Part shown: positions 57,922-64,000 of the stretch, in pieces
How positions within the stretch are numbered: position 1 is the stretch's first letter
How the letters are laid out: each line of letters starts with the position of its first letter
Source: Megaustenia siamemsis
Taxonomy: Eukaryota; Mollusca; Gastropoda; Stylommatophora; Ariophantidae
Assembly (NCBI GenBank): GCA_032433765.1
Contig: JAVIAB010000041.1
Location: forward strand, 80,399,928-80,463,927
Length of the DNA stretch: 64,000 bases
Reading direction: 5' to 3'
Program-made: the position numbers and the translations under genes
Notes under the pieces: generated by a model
Databases searched by the model: none
What the model was told of the DNA's origin: nothing
The model's input: only the letters and a program-made list of their open reading frames with translations

Positions 57922-60900
57922 TCAACATTGTTGTTTGCTGTCCTGTTGCTGATGTTATGAGTATTGTCAACACTGCTGATTACTGTTTTATTTAGGTTGC
58001 TGCTGATGTGAAAATTGTCGGCATTGCTGTCTGCTGTTCCATCTAAGTTGCTGTGAGCAGCGATTGCTGTTTTGTCTAAGTTGCTGTTGAAGTTATTGAT
58101 GATGTCTACAACGCTGTTGATGCTGTTGGTGATGTTATCTTGGTTATCGTTTACTTTGTTCAGATGTAAAACGTGATCGATAAATGTATTACCAGTACTT
58201 CCGGTGAGCGGGTACCGACCACTGTCGTGGAGACTGGCCATGTTGGTTAGACGTATCAGCGAGTCACTTGGGACAGCCCCGTTATTACGGACATGAGAAC
58301 TAGCTTCCACGCTGTTCCCAAGACGATATGAGACAGGCGCAGTTCCTGCAGGAACTAAACTGTTCACATTAGGAAGCTGGGCAAATCCGAGACTCTGTGG
58401 CGACTCTGGAATGTGATTGAGATCAATGTTCACAACTGCCCCATCCTGAGAATTAAGCGCAGTAGGAATCCGGTTGAAGATATTATTCATATCATTGATT
58501 ATATCAGGCTTATTTTGCGCAGTATCAGAATCGCGCGGCTTGGTTGACCAGTTGGGCAATAGACTGTTCAGATTCCGGGAAGGCTCGGTTCTGGAATTAG
58601 GCTGGTATAAGTCGTGTGTGTACACCATGACAGGTATGGTGAAATCTTGATGATTGACGGCTGATGGGTTGAGTGTGGCGTGCACAGCGTTGGTCTCATC
58701 CGTGTCAGATATGGAGTTTAATGCGAGCACACTTGGAGCTGTCCATGCTGGAGGCGACGTCGAGGTCTCTGCGTGTGGTAACGCTGATTCTTGAGTAAGT
58801 GACGTCACGGGGTTGATCTCAGCTCCTACACGTGATGATGATGATGATGATGGCACATGCAGCTGTATAGTGTTCACGTCTAGCGATGGCACATCTGGCA
58901 CCTGGCGTGTTGTCGCCAGCTGATGTGAGAAGCTCTCTGAGACAACGCTTGTTGATAGTGTTGATAGTGTTGATAGTGTTGATAGAGACGATGCTGTTGA
59001 TTGTCCTGTAACATCCGTTGATTGGGTGGTGAAAGATGTGAGAGAAGAGAGATTTGTTTCTGTGGGCAGACTTGGGGCTGACTGCTCATTTGAGGAACTA
59101 ACGTTCTCATGAGGTCTACGACTCAAAAATGACTTATCGTGAAGTGTGTCACTTTGAGACAGGTCGACCTGTGTCTTGCCAGAGTTGTCAGTTTGAGACA
59201 GATCGACCTGTGTCTTGCCAGAGTTACCGTTTTGAGTCTGTGTCTTTGAATTGGTGGTATTTTGTTTAGCAGGTGTTTTGTGATGTTTAGAACTTTGTAA
59301 AGTTTGTGGTGTCTTGGGATGTCTTAGAGTTTGTACTAAGGATGTCTTGGGATGTGCTGAATCTTTTCCCGGTGTTTTGTCAGTCTTAGAGTCTAGATTT
59401 TCCTGCATCTTTTCATGAATGCCACCTTGTGTTTCGTATTTCTGAAATGATGTTGGACTTTCTGCCTGGTCGACGAAGACTCTGTGAGTTTTGGCCCCCA
59501 CGGGTGGGGCAACCACAAACATGGGGTGTGGCTTGTGGCTCAGCCCGATTTTGTTGGCGCCCAGCTGTGTACTCCGGCTGGAGCTGTTCATCCAGAGGGT
59601 CTGGGAAGTGATGGTGAGGCTGGGCTTGGTTGAGGCGTGCTCTGAGGCGTTTAAGTCGATATTTGATTTGGCTGAGGCATTCTTTGAAACTATATTAAAT
59701 GTTGAAGTATTTTGTGATGGGATGTACCGCATCTTTGTTGGCACAAGTGATGGTCTCCATGTTGTTGGTACAAGTGATGGTCTCCATGTTGTTGGTACAA
59801 GTGATGGTCTCCATGTTGTTGGTACAAGTGATGGTCTCCATGTTGTTGGTACAAGTGATGGTCTCCATGTTGTTGGTACAGGTGATGGTCTCCATGTTAT
59901 ACGATGCATGACACTGTCCATTAGTGTCAGCAGATCTGGACTGACTTTTCCTGGCTGAACACCTGACGCAAACGCTTGAATAAACGATGCTGTCGCTGAC
60001 CAAACACTTGTTACATGTTGTTCAAATGCCTGGGCAGATGATGATGTTGACTGGGCATTTGTTACTTTTGGTTCAAGTGTTTGCACCGAGGATATTTCCG
60101 AGTTAGGGCCAATCTTTGCTTCTCGTGCTTGTATGATGGGATCTTCTCCTGTTACTGATGCTCCTGTTACTGATGCTCCTGTTACTGATGCTCCTGTTAC
60201 TGATGTTCCTGCTACGCTACGCCAACCCTGCTTGCCATATTTCTGGACAGAGTCACCCACAACGTAGTCTCGTGTTTTGTCAGGTTTCATGTTAACTAAA
60301 GTATAAGTTGATCTTGGAGGTTGCTCTGTGGGTGGTACTTGGTGCTCTGTGGGTGGTACTTGGTGCTCTGTGGGTGGTACTTGGTGCTCTGTTGTTGGTA
60401 CTTGGTGCTCTGTTGGTACTTGGTGCTCTGTTGGTACTTGGTGCTCTGTGGGTGGTAATTGGTGCTCTGTGGGTGGTACTTGGTGCTCTGTGGGTGGTAC
60501 TTGGTGCTCTGTGGGTGGTACTTGGTGTTCTGTGGGTGGTACTTGGTGCTCTGTTGTTGGTACTTGGTGCTCTGTTGGTACTTGGTGCTCTGTTGGTACT
60601 TGGTGCTCTGTTGTTGGTACTTGGTGCTCCGTTGGTACTTGGGGCTCTGTTGTTGGTACTTGGTGCTCTGTTGGTACTTGGTGCTCTGTTGGTACTTGGT
60701 GCTCTGTTGGTACTTGGTGCTCTGATGTTGGTACTTGGTGCTCTGTGGGTGGTACTTGGTGCTCTGTTGGTACTTGATGCTCTATTATTGGTACTTGGTG
60801 CTCTGTTGTTGGTACTTGGTGCTTTGTTGCTACAGAATTCTCGGTTGATGTGTTTTCAGATGTTGATAGTCTGGTAGCAGTTGGTGATGACTCACCAAAA

Positions 60901-61316
60901 GATGACAACCCTAAATATCCAGAAATGGAAGCTGACGATGATTTGCTGAAACCTAATGTTGATGTTTCAAAACTTGTTGTTGATGTGGATAATGCCAATG
61001 TTGATATGCTGTCTGAAGATAAAGATGATGTTGCCTCTGATGGGAGAGAAGAGGATGCCTGCAGGGAGACAGGTGGTGGGTTGCTCGTGTTGATCTCCAC
61101 CAGCTCGGGTACCGACACAGAGGATGTTGGTGGAGTCTCTGCTGCTGTCGCTGCTGGACCAACAGGCAGGGGTGATGTCTTCTCAGAGATTGAGGGAGAC
61201 GGTGTGACGTGTGTACGGATGGCGTTATCACGTGGTTCTGGGAACGGTTCACGTGACGACTGATTGAGGTGAAGAGGATCTGATGTTAGCAACGGAGTAA
61301 CCATGGACGCATCAAT
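57615..61316 (-). CDS. Large exon of a mucin-like Ser/Thr/Pro-rich protein with coding VNTRs
   Basis: 1229 codons from the Met at 61304 to TGA at 57615. The frame is open four codons further to an excellent acceptor (TGCTTCATCTTCCTCATTAG|ATT), so this is an internal or last exon. By residue from that Met: Ser/Thr-rich 1-155; about 26 copies of (T)EHQVP(T/P) at 158-331; SVTGA x4 at about 363-383; VPTTWRPSL x6 at about 466-522; a Lys/Gln/Thr-rich part near 640-740; LSTLSTLST near 776; several N-x-S/T sites near the end. This is the composition of a heavily O-glycosylated secreted or surface protein. No enzymatic domain seen. The last ~100 codons of this frame are probably out-of-frame translation of the transmembrane region. 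Confidence 0.8.
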   Translation of the reverse strand: MDASMVTPLLTSDPLHLNQSSREPFPEPRDNAIRTHVTPSPSISEKTSPLPVGPAATAAETPPTSSVSVPELVEINTSNPPPVSLQASSSLPSEATSSLSSDSISTLALSTSTTSFETSTLGFSKSSSASISGYLGLSSFGESSPTATRLSTSENTSTENSVATKHQVPTTEHQVPIIEHQVPTEHQVPPTEHQVPTSEHQVPTEHQVPTEHQVPTEHQVPTTEPQVPTEHQVPTTEHQVPTEHQVPTEHQVPTTEHQVPPTEHQVPPTEHQVPPTEHQVPPTEHQLPPTEHQVPTEHQVPTEHQVPTTEHQVPPTEHQVPPTEHQVPPTEQPPRSTYTLVNMKPDKTRDYVVGDSVQKYGKQGWRSVAGTSVTGASVTGASVTGASVTGEDPIIQAREAKIGPNSEISSVQTLEPKVTNAQSTSSSAQAFEQHVTSVWSATASFIQAFASGVQPGKVSPDLLTLMDSVMHRITWRPSPVPTTWRPSLVPTTWRPSLVPTTWRPSLVPTTWRPSLVPTTWRPSLVPTKMRYIPSQNTSTFNIVSKNASAKSNIDLNASEHASTKPSLTITSQTLWMNSSSRSTQLGANKIGLSHKPHPMFVVAPPVGAKTHRVFVDQAESPTSFQKYETQGGIHEKMQENLDSKTDKTPGKDSAHPKTSLVQTLRHPKTPQTLQSSKHHKTPAKQNTTNSKTQTQNGNSGKTQVDLSQTDNSGKTQVDLSQSDTLHDKSFLSRRPHENVSSSNEQSAPSLPTETNLSSLTSFTTQSTDVTGQSTASSLSTLSTLSTLSTSVVSESFSHQLATTRQVPDVPSLDVNTIQLHVPSSSSSSRVGAEINPVTSLTQESALPHAETSTSPPAWTAPSVLALNSISDTDETNAVHATLNPSAVNHQDFTIPVMVYTHDLYQPNSRTEPSRNLNSLLPNWSTKPRDSDTAQNKPDIINDMNNIFNRIPTALNSQDGAVVNIDLNHIPESPQSLGFAQLPNVNSLVPAGTAPVSYRLGNSVEASSHVRNNGAVPSDSLIRLTNMASLHDSGRYPLTGSTGNTFIDHVLHLNKVNDNQDNITNSINSVVDIINNFNSNLDKTAIAAHSNLDGTADSNADNFHISSNLNKTVISSVDNTHNISNRTANNNVDSTHIISSLIRTAISGTTASTQHLQKPILAATTSLPLTRLLRNLSPSLFPSASQQHSKSSLPSSLLSFLLSLSSSSSPPPRPRHRRRCRYQCAYFWNRPSAT
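59737..59905. repeat. 27-bp coding minisatellite (9 residues x 6) in the mucin-like exon
   Basis: GGTACAAGTGATGGTCTCCA plus TGTTGTT, six nearly identical copies in frame, encoding VPTTWRPSL on the minus strand. Confidence 0.93.
60310..60830. repeat. 18/21-bp coding minisatellite (TEHQVP) in the mucin-like exon
   Basis: GGTACTTGGTGCTCTGT with GGGTG or TGTTG spacers. Every length change is a multiple of 3, so the frame is never lost over about 26 copies. That is evidence of selection for translation. Confidence 0.95.
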
Positions 61317-61359
61317 CTAATGAGGAAGATGAAGCAGGACACATTGAGTGAGATTGTTA

Positions 61360-64000
61360 GAGGAGTGGTGATGGGAGGGGGAATAGTGGGTGATGGGAGG
61401 GGGAATAGTGGGTGATGGGAGGGGGAATAGTGGGTGATGGGAGGGGGAATAGTGGGTGATGGGAGGGGGAATAGTGGGTGATGGGAGGGGAAATAATGGG
61501 TGATGGGAGGGGAAAAAGTGGGTGATGGGAGGGGGAATAGTGGGTGATGGGAGGGGAAATACTGGGTGATGGGAGGGGGAATAGTGGGTGATGGGAGGGG
61601 AAATACTGGGTGATGGGAGGGGGAATAGTGGGTGATGGGAGGGGAAATACTGGGTGATGGGAGGGGGAATAGTGGGTGATGGTAGGGGGAATAGTGGGTT
61701 ATGGAAGGGGGAATAGTGGGTTATGGGAGGGGGAATAGTGGGTGATGGTAGGGGGAATAGTGGGTTATGGGAGGGGGAATAGTGGGTTATGGGAGGGGGA
61801 ATAGTGGGTTATGGGAGGGGAATAGTGGGTGATGGTAGGGGGAATAGTGGGTGATGGTAAGGGGGAATAGTGGGTGATGGTAGGAGGAATAGTGGGTTAT
61901 GGGAGGGGGAATGGAGGGGGAATAGTGGGTGATGGGAGGGGGAATAGAGGGTGATGGTAGGGGGAATAGTGGGTGATGGGAGGGGGAATAGAGGGTGATG
62001 GGAGGGGGAATAGTGGGTGATGGGAGAGGGAATAGTTGATGATGGTAGGGGAATAGTGGGTGATGGGAGGGGGAATACTGGGTGATGGGAGAGGGAATAG
62101 TAGGTGATGGTAGGGGGAATAGTGGGTGATGGGAGGGGGAATAGTGGGTGATGGGAGAGGGAATAGTGGGTGATGGTATGGGGAATAGTGGGTGATGGGA
62201 GGGGGAATAGTGGGTGATGGGAGGGGGAATAGTGGGTGATGGGAGGGGGAATAGTGGGTGATGGTATGGGGAATAGTGGGTGATGGGAGGGGAAATAGTG
62301 GGTGATGGGAGGGGAATAGTGCGTGGTGGGAGGGGAATAGTGGGTGATGGTAGGGGGAATAGTGGGTGATGGTATGGGGAATAGTGGGTGATGGGAGGGG
62401 GAATAGTGGGTGATGGGAGGTGAAATAATGGGTGATGGGAGGTGAAATAATGGGTGATGAGAGGAGGAATAGTGGGTGATGGGAGGGGAAATACTGGGTG
62501 ATGGGAGGGGGAATAGTGGGTGATGGTAGGGGGAATAGTGGGTGATGGTAGGGGGAAAAGTGGGTTATGGGAGGGGGAATAGTGGGTGATGGTAGGGGGA
62601 ATAGTGGGTTATGGAGGGGGAATAGTGGGTTATGGGAGGGGGAATAGTGGGTGATGGTAGGGGGAATAGTGGGTTATGGGAGGGGGAATAGTGGGTGATG
62701 GTAGGGGGAATAGTGGGTGATGGGAGGGGGAATGGAGGGGGAATAGTGGGTGATGGGAGGGGGAATAGTGGGTTATGGGAGGGTGAATAGTGGGTGATGG
62801 TTGGGGGAATAGAAGGTGATGGGAGGGGGAATAGAAGGTGATTGGAGGGGGAATAGAGGGTGATGGGAGGGGGAATAGTGGGAGATGGGAGGGGGAATAG
62901 TGGGAGATGGGAGGGGGAATAGTGGGTGATGGGAGGGTGAATAGTGAGTGATGGGAGAGGGAATACTGGGGGATGGAAAGGGGAATAGTTGGTGATGGGA
63001 GGGGGAATAGTGGGTGATGGGAGAGGGAATAGTGGGTGATGGGAAGAGAAATTGTGGGTGATGGGAGGTGGAATAGTAAGTGATGGGAGGGGAAATTGTG
63101 TGTAATGGGAGGGGGAATAGTGGTTGATGGGAGGAGGAATAGTGGGTGATGGGAGGGGAATAGTGGGTGATGGGAGGGGATTTAGTGGGTGATGTGAGGG
63201 GGAATAGTGGGTGATGGGAGGGGAATAGTGGGTGATGGGAAGAGAAATTGTGGGTGATGGGAGGGGGAATAGTGGGTGATGGGAGAGGGAGTAGTGGGTG
63301 ATGGGAGGGGGAATATTGGGAGATGAGAGGTGGAATACTGGGTGATGGGAGGGGAATTAGTGGGTGATGTGAGGGGGAATAGTGGGTGATGGGAGGGGAA
63401 TAGTGGGTGATGGGAAGAGAAATTGTGGGTGATGGGAGGGGGAATAGTGGGTGATGGGAGAGGGAGTAGTGGGTGATGGGAGGGGGAATATTGGGAGATG
63501 AGAGGTGGAATACTGGGTGATGGGAGGGGGAATATTGGGAGATGAGAGGTGGAATACTGGGTGATGGGAGGGGGAATAGTGGGTGATGGGAGAGGGAATA
63601 GTGGGTGATGGGAGGGGAATTAGTGGGTGATGTGAGGGGGAATAGTGGGTGATGGGAAGAGAAATTGTCGGTGATGGAGGGGGAATAGTGGGTGATGGGA
63701 GAGGGAGTAGTGGGTGATAGGAGGGGGAATTGTGGGTGATGGGAGGGGGAATAGTGGTTGATGGGAGGGGGAATGCTGGGTGATGGAAGAGGGAATTGTG
63801 GGAGATGGGAGGGGGAATAGTGGGTGATGGGAGAGGGAATAGTGGGTGATGGGAGGAGGAATAGTGGGTGATGGGAGAGGGAGTAGTAAGTGATGGGAGG
63901 GGGAAGTGTGGGTGATGGGAGGGGGAATAGTGGTTGATGGGAGGGGGAATAGTGGTTGATGGGAGGGGGAATAGTGGGTGATAGGAGGGGAAATACTGAG
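61360..64000. repeat. 22-bp G-rich minisatellite running off the window
   Basis: TGGGTGATGGGAGGGGGAAT plus AG, about 120 copies with many point variants and short indels. It lies upstream, in gene sense, of the acceptor at 61317, so it is probably intronic to the mucin-like gene. Each unit holds three to four G-runs. Confidence 0.96.

Noticed and set aside
60308..60877. Plus-strand LGALWVVLGALL membrane-like repeat frame
   Set aside because: Antisense of the TEHQVP coding repeat; the minus frame has the splice acceptor and long non-repetitive context.

Overview
This is animal nuclear DNA, not bacterial or viral. Genes are split by phase-consistent introns with GT/AG borders, there are tRNA-derived SINEs, many 5'-truncated LINEs, an LTR retroelement, and short interstitial (CCCTAA)n tracts. 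An invertebrate, probably a mollusc, fits best, but that is inference. By my rough count about 34 of the 64 kb is tandem repeat, in more than 30 unrelated micro- and minisatellite arrays. Almost every long open frame in those arrays is an artefact of a repeat unit that lacks stops.

Layout. 1-6.4 kb: LINE 3' end, then 4.4 kb of ATC/AAC and ACC/ATC microsatellite, a unique island, and a second array with a 98-bp higher-order unit. 6.5-9.4 kb: 21-bp minisatellite broken by a SINE, a possible DEG/ENaC-like exon, CA repeats, a LINE-B fragment and small arrays. 9.37-18.86 kb: one decayed LTR retroelement (minus strand) sitting inside a 23-bp minisatellite, with three nested insertions. 19.6-34.7 kb: an alpha-1,3-fucosyltransferase gene (GT10) on the minus strand; at least four exons join in phase across introns full of minisatellites and LINE/SINE debris. 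34.7-46.6 kb: back-to-back minisatellites (29, 20, 30, 17, 14 and 15 bp) with a SINE and small islands. 46.6-53.9 kb: LINE remnants and minisatellites, including three LINEs inserted at the same position of a 40-bp repeat. 53.9-57.05 kb: G-rich repeats and a 14/15-bp array. 57.5-61.3 kb: a large minus-strand exon of a mucin-like Ser/Thr/Pro-rich protein with three coding VNTRs, followed in another frame by a strong transmembrane segment and tail. 61.4-64 kb: a G-rich 22-bp array, presumably intronic to the mucin gene, running off the window.

The two real genes share a biological theme but no proven link. A Golgi fucosyltransferase has a stem apparently lengthened by 28 near-identical 10-residue repeats, 27 of which carry an N-glycosylation sequon. 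The other gene encodes a glycosylation-prone mucin-like surface protein with coding repeats. The most striking genomic observations are: minisatellites that grew in place from LINE coding sequence (25-bp unit at 31.7-33.25 kb, 68-bp unit at 46.7-47.35 kb); a coding minisatellite with splice-compatible borders; repeated retrotransposition into one register of a minisatellite; and independent insertions at the same site of both LTRs of one element.
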